This document shows positions 1 to 7,338 of a DNA stretch of 10,533 bases, piece by piece. The notes beneath the pieces were generated by a model. That model did no database searches, was not told where the DNA came from, and saw only the letters and a list, made by a program, of their open reading frames with translations. Each line of letters opens with the position of its first letter. Position 1 is the stretch's first letter. A program made the translations under genes and the position numbers. The DNA comes from Nitrosospira multiformis (GTDB taxonomy: Bacteria > Pseudomonadota > Gammaproteobacteria > Burkholderiales > UBA11063), in NCBI GenBank assembly GCA_020726205.1, contig DYTA01000026.1:1-10533 (forward strand), given 5' to 3'.

Positions 1-1
1 A

Positions 2-868
2 CGTGCGAGTGGTTGGAATGGTTATTGGTTAGATGCCAGCTCTGGTTTGCGTATGGATGATGATGCTATTATTGTGCTTGACCCGATTAATCGTGAATTA
101 ATTGATAAAGGTTTAGCTTCAGGTATTAAAAATTATGTTGGTGGTAATTGTACCGTTAGTTTAATGTTACTTGGTCTTGATGGTTTATTTAAAGCTGATT
201 TAGTTGAATGGATTTCATCTATGACATATCAAGCTGCTTCAGGTGCAGGAGCAAATAATATTCGAGAATTATTAAAACAAAGTGGGGCATTATTTAATGC
301 TACAGATAAACTGTTAGATGATAAAACCGCATCAATTTTAGATATTGATCGTTTAGTTACCCAAGAACTTCATTCTAGCGACTTTCCTAAGCAATATTTT
401 GGTGCACCATTAGCGGGAAGTGTAATTCCTTGGATTGATGCTGGTTTAGAAAATGGTCAAACTAAAGAGGAATGGAAGGGTGGAGTTGAAGCTAATAAAA
501 TTTTAGGCTATGCTCCTGATCAAGTAATGATCGATGGTGTATGTGTACGAGTTGGTGTATTAAGAAGTCATTCACAGGCTTTAACCATTAAATTAAAACG
601 CAATGATTTAAGCCTAGAAGAAATTGAGCAAATTATTGCTAAAGCAAACCCTTGGGTAAAATTTGTTGCTAATAATAAAGCCGATACCTTACAAGAATTA
701 ACTCCAGCTAGTGTAAGCGGTACATTAGATATTGCCGTTGGTCGCCTAAAACGTTTAAAATTTGGTTCTGAGTATATTAGTTTGTTTACGGTTGGTGATC
801 AATTATTATGGGGTGCTGCAGAGCCATTACGTCGCATGTTAAATATTTTAGTGGAAAAAAATGCGTAA
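2..868 (+). CDS. asd: Aspartate-semialdehyde dehydrogenase, 3' part (5' end outside window)
   Basis: This enzyme makes L-aspartate 4-semialdehyde from aspartyl phosphate with NADPH in the cytoplasm, the branch step to lysine/diaminopimelate, threonine and methionine. The frame is open from the first full codon, and the residues before base 47 (RASGWNGYWLDASSGL) are typical Asd sequence. The gene therefore enters from the left, and the TTG at 47 is not its start. About 288 residues are visible of a family length near 370. The catalytic cysteine lies in GGNCTVS (Cys codon 149-151) and the substrate-handling histidine in LRSHSQALTIKLK (His codon 569-571). The end, AEPLRRMLNIL, is canonical. The sequence matches the longer proteobacterial Asd class, not the shorter Gram-positive type. 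The stop overlaps the fimV start by 8 nt, implying co-transcription and coupled translation. No lesion is seen. Confidence 0.96.
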   Translation, partial: RASGWNGYWLDASSGLRMDDDAIIVLDPINRELIDKGLASGIKNYVGGNCTVSLMLLGLDGLFKADLVEWISSMTYQAASGAGANNIRELLKQSGALFNATDKLLDDKTASILDIDRLVTQELHSSDFPKQYFGAPLAGSVIPWIDAGLENGQTKEEWKGGVEANKILGYAPDQVMIDGVCVRVGVLRSHSQALTIKLKRNDLSLEEIEQIIAKANPWVKFVANNKADTLQELTPASVSGTLDIAVGRLKRLKFGSEYISLFTVGDQLLWGAAEPLRRMLNILVEKNA

Positions 869-3083
869 AAAATTACTATTAGCTCTTTCAGGGGCGCTAA
901 TAAGTTTTAGTTCATTTGCTGATTTAGGTAGTATTCGAGTAAATTCATCTTTGAATCAAAATTTGAATGCGGTAATTCCTATTACGGGTGTTACTGATGC
1001 TCAAACATCTGGATTATCAATAGGCTTGGCAAATAGTGCACGCTTTAAGAGCAATGGTATTACATTTAATCCTGAGTTAGGTAGCTTACTTTTTAAAGTA
1101 ATTAGCAATGGTAATAATCATTATTTGGTTATTACCTCATCTAAACCAATTAAGTCGCCTGTACTTAACATTTTATTGCATTACTCATATAATAGTGATG
1201 ATTATTATCGACAATATACGGTATTATTAGATCCAATTGATGAAACGACTTCTGCACCTCCAGCGGTTATTTCAGTCAAAAAAACTAATCAGCCAAGTTA
1301 TGCGCACCCTATTCCTGTTAAAGCAATTAAGCCAGTTGTAAAAACTAGTGTTAAACCAGATAAATTAGGATATAAATTAGATTTAACTAACCCATTTGTC
1401 AAAGCGCACCTTAAAAACTTTGATCAAGATAATATGTCTTATACAACGAATACAGGGGATACACTTTATACAATCGCTCGTTTTGAGCAGTTAATTTATC
1501 CACAAGCTAAATTAGATATTATGCAATTGCTTATAGCTTTAGGATTTGAAAATTATACTGAATTAAAACCTGTTGATGATCCATATGAATCAGGATTTGA
1601 AGTTTTGTTACCTGATCCACGTGATACAATAAAAATTAACAGTGATGATGCAGATCAATATCTATTAATTACTAATCCAGATCCTGTTGCTAGAAAAATC
1701 TTACTTGAAAAAATGGCGAGTCGTTATGATAGTGAGTTAAATATTGAATCAAGCGAATTGTTTACGGGTAAAAAAACGGTAATTGCATCAGCTCCAGTCA
1801 AAAAATTATTTAAGGTTAAACCACCAGTCCAATATTACGCACCTGATCCAACAATTATTGATCAGTTATTGGATTTTAAATTTTATATTTTAGGGTTGAT
1901 TGTTGCTTTAGGTGGATTATTGGTTGCTCGTAAAAAACTTCCTAAGTTAAATTTAAGACGAAAATCAGCTAATAAAAAAGATAATAATGGTACTAAGGGT
2001 ACTAAGGGTACTAAGGGTACTAAGGGTACTAAGGGTACTAAGGGTACTAAGGGTACAAATAATGATATCTTGGATTTAGATGATGGAGTGGTAATTGAGC
2101 ATAGAGTTGTTGAGCCATTAGCAACAGATAATAATCCAAATGATACAACTACTATACCATCTAAACAAGTTAAATCAACAGTTATTGAAAATAGATCTGT
2201 TAATATAGCAAATCCTCCAGTAAATTTAGATCAGGATCTAGTGGATACTTTAGAGCAAATTTTATCTTTTGATGATAGCCGTAATGATATTCGTTTTAAA
2301 CTATTTGAAATTTATTTATTTGCAGGTCTTAGCGATAGGTCTGATGAACTATATGAACAATTAATGAATAGTTTAGAAGATGACAGCCCATTACGAAGCA
2401 ATATTGTAGATGCAATCGACGCTTATAATTCACGAGATACTTCACCTGTTATTGCTAATGATGACACAGAGGAAGCAAATTTGGAAATAGTGAATAGCTT
2501 TGAAAATTTTGCAAAAAATAATCCTGATGATTTTATAAATGAAGCATCTTCTAATGTGCAAGAGGCGGAGTTAGAAGAAGATACAAATGAAAGCTATAAT
2601 TTATTTGCCGATGATGATGGACGTGTCCTCAATTTTGCAACAATTAAACCAACAGATACAACTATTACCACCGATGAAAAAAATCCAACTTTTTCAAGTG
2701 ATAGAATTTTAGATTTTAAATTTAATGAAAATAGTAATACCTATTCTACTAAATCTACACCTTCTGCGGTAGATGATAGTCTTAATAATAATTTTGTAGT
2801 TGATGAAATTAATGACTTTAATCAGCCAGTTAAAACAGTATCTTTTAACAATTATGCTACATCATTGTCAGATAGTTACGCCGTTGACGACTCTTTAAGC
2901 GATATTCATGTTAATGAGCGTAGTACTAGCGAAGAATTAAATTTAGCATATATGTATTATCAAATCGATGAATCTGAACGAGCTACTGAGATATTAAATC
3001 AAATTCTAAATAATCCAGAAAGTAGCAAAGAAGATAAACAAGAAGCACTTAAAATGATTAAGGATTTTGGATTAGATGTCTAA
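861..3083 (+). CDS. fimV: FimV/TspA-family inner-membrane hub protein with LysM domain
   Basis: FimV family proteins bind peptidoglycan through a periplasmic LysM domain and carry a cytoplasmic TPR-like part. In Pseudomonas they localise type IV pilus and twitching components at the pole. A signal peptide covers residues 1-20 (basic MRKK, hydrophobic core, SFA before D21). The FimV N-terminal domain follows (LGSIRVNSSLNQNLNAVIP). A LysM-like segment lies at about 192-252 (YTTNTGDTLYTIARFEQL). One membrane helix at 341-356 is followed by a basic stop-transfer region. Next come seven perfect Gly-Thr-Lys repeats at 377-397. An acidic, Asn/Asp-rich cytoplasmic part then holds a helical repeat at about 454-523 and the conserved FimV C-terminal helices at about 688-740 (EELNLAYMYYQIDESERATEIL). 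The 740 residues fit the variable family. The ATG at 861 has only a weak GTGGA upstream, so translation probably couples to asd. The gene overlaps truA by 8 nt. Confidence 0.92.
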   Translation: MRKKLLLALSGALISFSSFADLGSIRVNSSLNQNLNAVIPITGVTDAQTSGLSIGLANSARFKSNGITFNPELGSLLFKVISNGNNHYLVITSSKPIKSPVLNILLHYSYNSDDYYRQYTVLLDPIDETTSAPPAVISVKKTNQPSYAHPIPVKAIKPVVKTSVKPDKLGYKLDLTNPFVKAHLKNFDQDNMSYTTNTGDTLYTIARFEQLIYPQAKLDIMQLLIALGFENYTELKPVDDPYESGFEVLLPDPRDTIKINSDDADQYLLITNPDPVARKILLEKMASRYDSELNIESSELFTGKKTVIASAPVKKLFKVKPPVQYYAPDPTIIDQLLDFKFYILGLIVALGGLLVARKKLPKLNLRRKSANKKDNNGTKGTKGTKGTKGTKGTKGTKGTNNDILDLDDGVVIEHRVVEPLATDNNPNDTTTIPSKQVKSTVIENRSVNIANPPVNLDQDLVDTLEQILSFDDSRNDIRFKLFEIYLFAGLSDRSDELYEQLMNSLEDDSPLRSNIVDAIDAYNSRDTSPVIANDDTEEANLEIVNSFENFAKNNPDDFINEASSNVQEAELEEDTNESYNLFADDDGRVLNFATIKPTDTTITTDEKNPTFSSDRILDFKFNENSNTYSTKSTPSAVDDSLNNNFVVDEINDFNQPVKTVSFNNYATSLSDSYAVDDSLSDIHVNERSTSEELNLAYMYYQIDESERATEILNQILNNPESSKEDKQEALKMIKDFGLDV
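1989..2056 (+). repeat. In-frame 9-bp tandem repeat (GGTACTAAG x7 plus partial copy)
   Basis: Seven identical copies of GGTACTAAG run from 1989 to 2051, followed by a partial GGTAC at 2052-2056. In the fimV frame each unit is Gly-Thr-Lys, giving a flexible linker with seven positive charges just inside the membrane. The copies are identical at the third codon positions too, which points to recent expansion by slippage and not to selection on the peptide alone. The unit is a multiple of three, so copy-number change would alter linker length without shifting the frame. Confidence 0.97.
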
Positions 3084-3861
3084 GTATGCATTATTAATTG
3101 AATATAATGGTGCAAAATTTCACGGCTGGCAAACTCAAAGTGATGTTGATACTGTCCAAGATCGCTTGGAATTTGCACTAAGTAGCTTTGCTAATCATTC
3201 TGTTGCGACAATTACAGCAGGGCGTACCGATACAGGTGTTCATGCGCTTAATCAGGTTATTCATTTTTCTTCTGATGAAAAACGTAATTTAAACGGTTGG
3301 GTAGTTGGTGTAAATAGCAAACTACCTGCTACTATTCGAGTCAAAAAAGCTGTTGAAGTCACAGAAGATTTTGATGCTCGCTTTTCAGCACTTAATCGAA
3401 CTTATCATTACTATCTAATGATTAATCCCGTTAATTCAGCACTTTTTCATGAGCAGTTAGCGTGGTATTATCAACCACTAGATGTTAATTTGATGCAACA
3501 AGCTGCCAATATGTTGATTGGTTTACATGATTTTTCTTCATTTCGAGCTGCAGGCTGTCAAGCAAATTCCCCAATTCGAGAATTATCTATCCTCGATATT
3601 GAACAACACGGTAAAATTATTCGCTTTAAACTAACCGCAAATGCTTTTTTACACCATATGGTGCGAAATATTGTTGGCGCATTGGTTTATGTTGGCTGTG
3701 GACGTATGACGCTAGAGCAGTTTTATGAAGTTTTTCAGGCAAAAAATCGTAAATTAGCTCCACCTACATTTATGCCAAATGGATTGTATCTTGCACATGT
3801 CAAATATCCACAAGATATTTTTGCTACTCAAGCTGATGATAGCTGGTTATTTTCATTTTAA
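3076..3861 (+). CDS. truA: tRNA pseudouridine(38-40) synthase TruA
   Basis: TruA isomerises uridines 38, 39 and 40 in the anticodon stem-loop of many tRNAs. The 261 residues fit the family. The N-terminus YALLIEYNGAKFHGWQ is the first conserved motif. AGRTDTGVHALNQVIHF carries the catalytic aspartate, D52. DFDARFSALNRTYHYYL, FSSFRAAGCQ, NAFLHHMVRNIVGALVYVG and PNGLYLAHVKYP are the later TruA motifs. No key residue is missing. The ATG lies inside the end of fimV with an 8-nt overlap (ATGTCTAA), and weak purine stretches (AAGGA, TGGA) precede it, so translation probably couples to fimV. It is the last gene of the asd-fimV-truA unit and is followed directly by a strong hairpin terminator. Confidence 0.97.
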   Translation: MSKYALLIEYNGAKFHGWQTQSDVDTVQDRLEFALSSFANHSVATITAGRTDTGVHALNQVIHFSSDEKRNLNGWVVGVNSKLPATIRVKKAVEVTEDFDARFSALNRTYHYYLMINPVNSALFHEQLAWYYQPLDVNLMQQAANMLIGLHDFSSFRAAGCQANSPIRELSILDIEQHGKIIRFKLTANAFLHHMVRNIVGALVYVGCGRMTLEQFYEVFQAKNRKLAPPTFMPNGLYLAHVKYPQDIFATQADDSWLFSF

Positions 3862-3865
3862 TCGA

Positions 3866-3899
3866 TAAAATAAATCTCCATTACTGGAGATCTATTTTA
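3866..3899. terminator. Bidirectional Rho-independent terminator between truA and the LRAT-like gene
   Basis: The hairpin has a 7-bp core, ATCTCCA (3874-3880) and TGGAGAT (3885-3891), around a TTAC loop. After one A-C mismatch it extends by about seven more A-T pairs (3866-3872 with 3893-3899). An A-rich left flank and T-rich right flank give a U-tract in either direction, so it can serve truA on the + strand and the convergent gene on the - strand. The stop codon of the - strand gene (3897-3899) lies in the outer stem. Confidence 0.85.
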
Positions 3900-4652
3900 C
3901 TTTAATTGCTTAGGCTTAGCTTGGTCTAAAGCTAATTTAGCTGATGAATTACCTAATTTAGCTGTAGTGCTAGCTGAGGGATTATTTAAACTAATTCTCT
4001 CATTTAGATTAGCTAATAATTCGGCTGAAATATTATCTGCTTTTTCAGTAATATGCTGACTTGAACGATTAATTTGCTCAAGAGTTAATTGCTGACGCTG
4101 ATGTAAATTGGTAATTTGTTTGCCCATAAACTCGACTTGACTTATCATATCATCTTCAATACGTTTTACAAATAGCTTATGTGCCGTACTATCTTCAGGA
4201 TATTTGTCTAACATATTTAATAATTTAGGAAGTTTGGTTTCGCTATAATTCTCATTATCCAACTTAATTTTAGTTTCTAATTCATGATAATAATTTTCAA
4301 AATCACGCACAATTGATAAACTACCTCGAGCAATAACTTCAATCCGCTTTTGAGCAATTTCGGTCATTTTTTCTTGCAATAAATAAATTGTCTGTGCCAT
4401 CGTCGCAAAACCACGAGCTTGTGCCTCTTCAATCGCTAAACGAGTTTCCTTTTCCGCTTCCAAAATTTCTTTCTGAACTTGTCCAATTAGCAAAACTCGT
4501 TCATTATCTAATTTGGCTTTATCATATTCAAATTCAGCAATTTTTACTTTATCTGGTTCGTAAATAGTTTTTGTTTCACTATGCGAAGATGAACGACTGC
4601 TACTGCTTTTACTTCCACCAAACAGTCCACCAATCCAGCTAAATAATCCCAT
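3897..4652 (-). CDS. Probable internal-start product: 251-residue coiled-coil protein (MGLFSW...)
   Basis: An ATG at 4652-4650, in frame with the 406-residue protein above, has an almost ideal ribosome binding site (AAAAGGAGG, 7 nt upstream). The polypeptide from here looks like a complete protein. It opens with a hydrophobic/amphipathic segment GLFSWIGGLFGG and a Ser-rich linker. A conserved-looking YEPDKVKIAEFEYDK follows, then a long charged helical region with AIEEAQARGFATMAQTI and LQEKMTEIAQKRIEV, ending in a low-complexity tail. The likely reading is either two products from one frame or an ancestral two-gene arrangement fused by loss of a stop codon. The function is unknown; a membrane-attached coiled-coil partner of the LRAT domain is an inference. 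Confidence 0.68.
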   Translation of the reverse strand: MGLFSWIGGLFGGSKSSSSRSSSHSETKTIYEPDKVKIAEFEYDKAKLDNERVLLIGQVQKEILEAEKETRLAIEEAQARGFATMAQTIYLLQEKMTEIAQKRIEVIARGSLSIVRDFENYYHELETKIKLDNENYSETKLPKLLNMLDKYPEDSTAHKLFVKRIEDDMISQVEFMGKQITNLHQRQQLTLEQINRSSQHITEKADNISAELLANLNERISLNNPSASTTAKLGNSSAKLALDQAKPKQLK

Positions 4653-5117
4653 TTTATTTCCTCCTTTTCTATTAAATAATCGATCTACTTGATAACTACG
4701 AAATTTACCTAACGTACACATATTCGCAAAGTGTTCACAATTATTATAAATTACACTATAACCGCTTTCACCTAATGATTGCCGTGCATAACTGATAATC
4801 CCACTTACCGAATAAAGATCATCTAATTCCTCATCGGTATAAAGCCGTACTTCTAATTTACCATTTTGCGTAAATTTGGCTAAAGTCGTGGTGCAAACTG
4901 TATTATTACCACCTAGAATATTATCATCACCATCACCGCTAAAATGAATGATTTCCTCATCACTAATATAGATGCCATGATGATTATATACGCCACGACT
5001 TACCCGAATATGATCCCCAGTTTGAGGGGTTTGAGCCTCCCACATGAAGTATTCTATGTGCTCTTCTTGGGGTAAATTATCTAGTGGATTAGCAACAAAA
5101 TTAGTTTTTGCTAACAT
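3897..5117 (-). CDS. LRAT-like (permuted NlpC/P60) domain protein fused to a coiled-coil C-terminal region
   Basis: Residues about 33-148 form an LRAT-type domain. It has GDHIRVSRG, then NHHGIYI with the likely catalytic His47, IIHFSG with His58, and NNCEHFANMC with nucleophile Cys127. This His-His-Cys arrangement is that of LRAT/HRASLS thiol acyltransferases and phospholipases, so a lipid or acyl substrate is plausible but unproven. From residue 156 the protein changes to MGLFSWIGGLFGG (short, amphipathic and possibly membrane-binding), a Ser-rich stretch, then charged helical coiled coil to about 370 and a loose tail. No signal peptide is seen. The ATG at 5117 lies 17 nt inside the upstream 721-residue gene and has a poor ribosome site; Met25 (codon 5045-5043) is a possible alternative start. 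A very strong internal start sits at the domain joint. I do not recognise a named gene. Confidence 0.85.
   Translation of the reverse strand: MLAKTNFVANPLDNLPQEEHIEYFMWEAQTPQTGDHIRVSRGVYNHHGIYISDEEIIHFSGDGDDNILGGNNTVCTTTLAKFTQNGKLEVRLYTDEELDDLYSVSGIISYARQSLGESGYSVIYNNCEHFANMCTLGKFRSYQVDRLFNRKGGNKMGLFSWIGGLFGGSKSSSSRSSSHSETKTIYEPDKVKIAEFEYDKAKLDNERVLLIGQVQKEILEAEKETRLAIEEAQARGFATMAQTIYLLQEKMTEIAQKRIEVIARGSLSIVRDFENYYHELETKIKLDNENYSETKLPKLLNMLDKYPEDSTAHKLFVKRIEDDMISQVEFMGKQITNLHQRQQLTLEQINRSSQHITEKADNISAELLANLNERISLNNPSASTTAKLGNSSAKLALDQAKPKQLK
4660..4668 (-). promoter_or_regulatory. Strong internal Shine-Dalgarno site inside the LRAT/coiled-coil frame
   Basis: On the - strand the sequence reads AAAAGGAGG, then seven A/T bases, then ATG (4652-4650). 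It is the strongest Shine-Dalgarno sequence in the window, far better than that of the annotated upstream start at 5117. It is translated within the longer protein as part of RKGGNK (residues 150-155), exactly between the LRAT domain and the coiled-coil part. Confidence 0.85.
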
Positions 5118-7266
5118 TTTTACGCAATTTATAAACTAAAGAATCAAACTCTTTTTCACGGGCTTTTAGTGCTTGACTGTAAGCATTAACATCACTTAAA
5201 TAACGCTCTAAGGTCATTTGTTTTACTTGCTGTAAACCAGTTAGAATTTCACTAATTGCGCTTGATGAAGTAACTTGAGTCGTAATCGCCAAAATATCAT
5301 CAATATAATTTGCGACTAATTGATTTGCCCAGCGTACCATAAATAATTTATCATTTAGATTAGGTATTGCAAAAATTACTTGCACTAAATTTTGCTGTAA
5401 TTGACTAGAGAATTTATACATCTCTAATTCTGCTTCATAACGCTCTTGCAATGAACCTTGCGCTTGAAAAGCATATTTTTCATGAATTGCAATCCGCTCT
5501 TCACGGTAAAATTTATCCAAACGTAATTTATAATCTTGTAATAATTTTAGAATAGCGACTAAACAATTTTGCTGTTGATAATTATAGGTAAATGCTTGAT
5601 TATCAATGGCATACTCAATTAACTCGGTAAATTTTTGCTCTAATAATAAGCGTTCTTTTACCCAATCCGCAAAAATCGGTTGATAAATCTCGGCTTCAAT
5701 CCCTTTATCTAGACACTCGCTTTCTAATTCTTGATGATAGGTGCTAAATAATACTTTTATGGCTTCTTGCCAATTTTGGTCTTGCTGAATAATGCTGTCC
5801 ACCAAATTTTGCTGGGTATTATAAAACTCCAAACGTGCCACTTCACTAATTACGATATTAACCGCATTTTCTACCGCTAAGGCAAAACTCGGACGTGGTA
5901 GCTGTAAATAGGTAGCTAATTGTAGCAAACTATCACTACTCCGATTACAACGTTCAATCTCAAGTTGTGAATTTTTGAGTTGCTGAGTCATACCAGCCAA
6001 ATCCAAGCGAGCACTTTCCAAACCAAAATCAAATTTGTGGCGAATTAAAGCATAACGTTGCGCTAAAACTTGATTAGCCGTGGCATCAAGCTGTTTACTT
6101 GGCTCATACTCTTGGGCAAAGCGTAATTTGGCATGATTGCACTTATCAATCAAGCCGTGATGCTTAACTTCAAACTCATTCATACGGAGCAATAATTCAT
6201 CAATTACCGCTTGTAAATTGCGATTAAATTGAAAAATTGACTCATTACTCGCTACGACATCATATTGTTTTAGTAAGAGCTTATAATCAAAACCAGCACT
6301 TAGTGATTTAGGTTGTTTTGCTTCTTCTTGACGCTTAATTTCTGCCAAACGTTTAACCTCGGCTAAAGTTGTTTGATAGCTTACTAAATGTTGTTTGAGC
6401 TGAGCCCGTAAGGCAAAAGCATGCGTTAAATGGTCTTGAGCTGTAATATACGGTAATAAGGCATAGCGATCAAAAACATCGATTACCGCTGTTAAGCGTT
6501 TATCTAAGCTAATGCTAGCTGATACAACCGCTGCCTGTGAATTATAAATGTCTAAATCAAAGACTGGACACACTGGGTATAGAAAACCACCATCGCTACT
6601 ATATATAGTGCCAGAATTTTTGCAAAAATTATCAAAATCCATGCGAGTATAAGTATTGTTGCGTATAACTAAGAAAGAGTAGTAAGTACTATCTTTGTGG
6701 AAATAAATAGAATGATTGCCATCGTTGAGATAATACAGTGGATTTTTTTTCGCTTTAAATTCGGCAAAAATTGGCTCGGTTGGCACTTGCCAGTTTTCAA
6801 ATCCTGCCCATTTGGCTTTATTTAGTTTACTAACTACGCCATTGATTGCACCACTGCTAGTTGGAGAAATTTGATTACCACAATCATAATGTCCATTTTT
6901 ACAATCTGGGAGCATTACGCCATTGGTCGCACTCATAAATACCGCAATATTATTTTGAAATAAGAAATAATCTTGATTTTTGATGGCTTCTTTGATTACC
7001 GCCACAAAATTTTGCTCCACCGCTTCAATTGTGTCTTCATCATATTCTTGTGTTTCAATCATCTGGGCGAAGTTGTCAATTAACGCTGTTTCGTATTCGG
7101 TCTCAAAGTCAGCTTCATTATGAATTGTGCTGATTGCACTAAGCTCTTGACAAATCTTGCGAATTTGTTTGCTGGTTGTCGCTAGTTGTTGCTGTGGATT
7201 AAGTGTTGCAACTTCATTGTTCGGTTTGGTGTTTTTTGTGGCAGTTGTCGGTGTGTTTTCAGCCAT
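5101..7266 (-). CDS. Uncharacterised 721-residue helical protein with a DUF1566/Lcl-like N-terminal patch
   Basis: I do not recognise a named gene. Residues 1-30 are polar and low in complexity, without a signal peptide or membrane helix, so a cytoplasmic location is likely. Residues about 110-240 contain patches reminiscent of the DUF1566/Lcl C-type-lectin-like fold: AGFENWQVPT (154-163, compare the family's W-x-LPT pattern), a beta-rich stretch around 185-205, and SSDGGFLYPVCPV (223-235). Two cysteine pairs lie nearby (C122/C129, C215/C233). From about 250 to the end the protein is almost entirely charged and Gln-rich helix, probably coiled coil, with a hinge near 312-325. The ATG at 7266 has a good GGAG 7 nt upstream. 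It overlaps the LRAT-like gene by 17 nt, so the two form an operon with its own upstream promoter region. A sensor or scaffold role is speculation. Confidence 0.82.
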   Translation of the reverse strand: MAENTPTTATKNTKPNNEVATLNPQQQLATTSKQIRKICQELSAISTIHNEADFETEYETALIDNFAQMIETQEYDEDTIEAVEQNFVAVIKEAIKNQDYFLFQNNIAVFMSATNGVMLPDCKNGHYDCGNQISPTSSGAINGVVSKLNKAKWAGFENWQVPTEPIFAEFKAKKNPLYYLNDGNHSIYFHKDSTYYSFLVIRNNTYTRMDFDNFCKNSGTIYSSDGGFLYPVCPVFDLDIYNSQAAVVSASISLDKRLTAVIDVFDRYALLPYITAQDHLTHAFALRAQLKQHLVSYQTTLAEVKRLAEIKRQEEAKQPKSLSAGFDYKLLLKQYDVVASNESIFQFNRNLQAVIDELLLRMNEFEVKHHGLIDKCNHAKLRFAQEYEPSKQLDATANQVLAQRYALIRHKFDFGLESARLDLAGMTQQLKNSQLEIERCNRSSDSLLQLATYLQLPRPSFALAVENAVNIVISEVARLEFYNTQQNLVDSIIQQDQNWQEAIKVLFSTYHQELESECLDKGIEAEIYQPIFADWVKERLLLEQKFTELIEYAIDNQAFTYNYQQQNCLVAILKLLQDYKLRLDKFYREERIAIHEKYAFQAQGSLQERYEAELEMYKFSSQLQQNLVQVIFAIPNLNDKLFMVRWANQLVANYIDDILAITTQVTSSSAISEILTGLQQVKQMTLERYLSDVNAYSQALKAREKEFDSLVYKLRKNVSKN

Positions 7267-7299
7267 TATTTATCTCCATTTCAATAAAATTTTTGCGCT

Positions 7300-7321
7300 G
7301 AAGTTTATGCCCATAAACTTC
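7300..7321. repeat. 10-bp-arm perfect inverted repeat in the leader of the 721-residue gene
   Basis: Arms GAAGTTTATG (7300-7309) and CATAAACTTC (7312-7321) are perfectly complementary around CC. The repeat lies about 33 bp upstream of the 721-residue start codon and about 18 bp downstream of the predicted -10 box, so it falls in the predicted transcript leader. It could be a repressor operator or an RNA hairpin. No T-tract follows in the transcribed direction, which argues against a terminator. Confidence 0.7.
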
Positions 7322-7338
7322 TGGTGTGTACAAGCATA

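Noticed and set aside
47..868. TTG at 47 as the asd start
   Set aside because: The frame is open to the window edge and the preceding codons encode typical Asd sequence, so the gene is simply cut by the window.
1989..2056. Tandem repeat as a CRISPR array or mobile-element end
   Set aside because: The units are 9 bp, contiguous without spacers, and in frame within fimV; this is a coding minisatellite.
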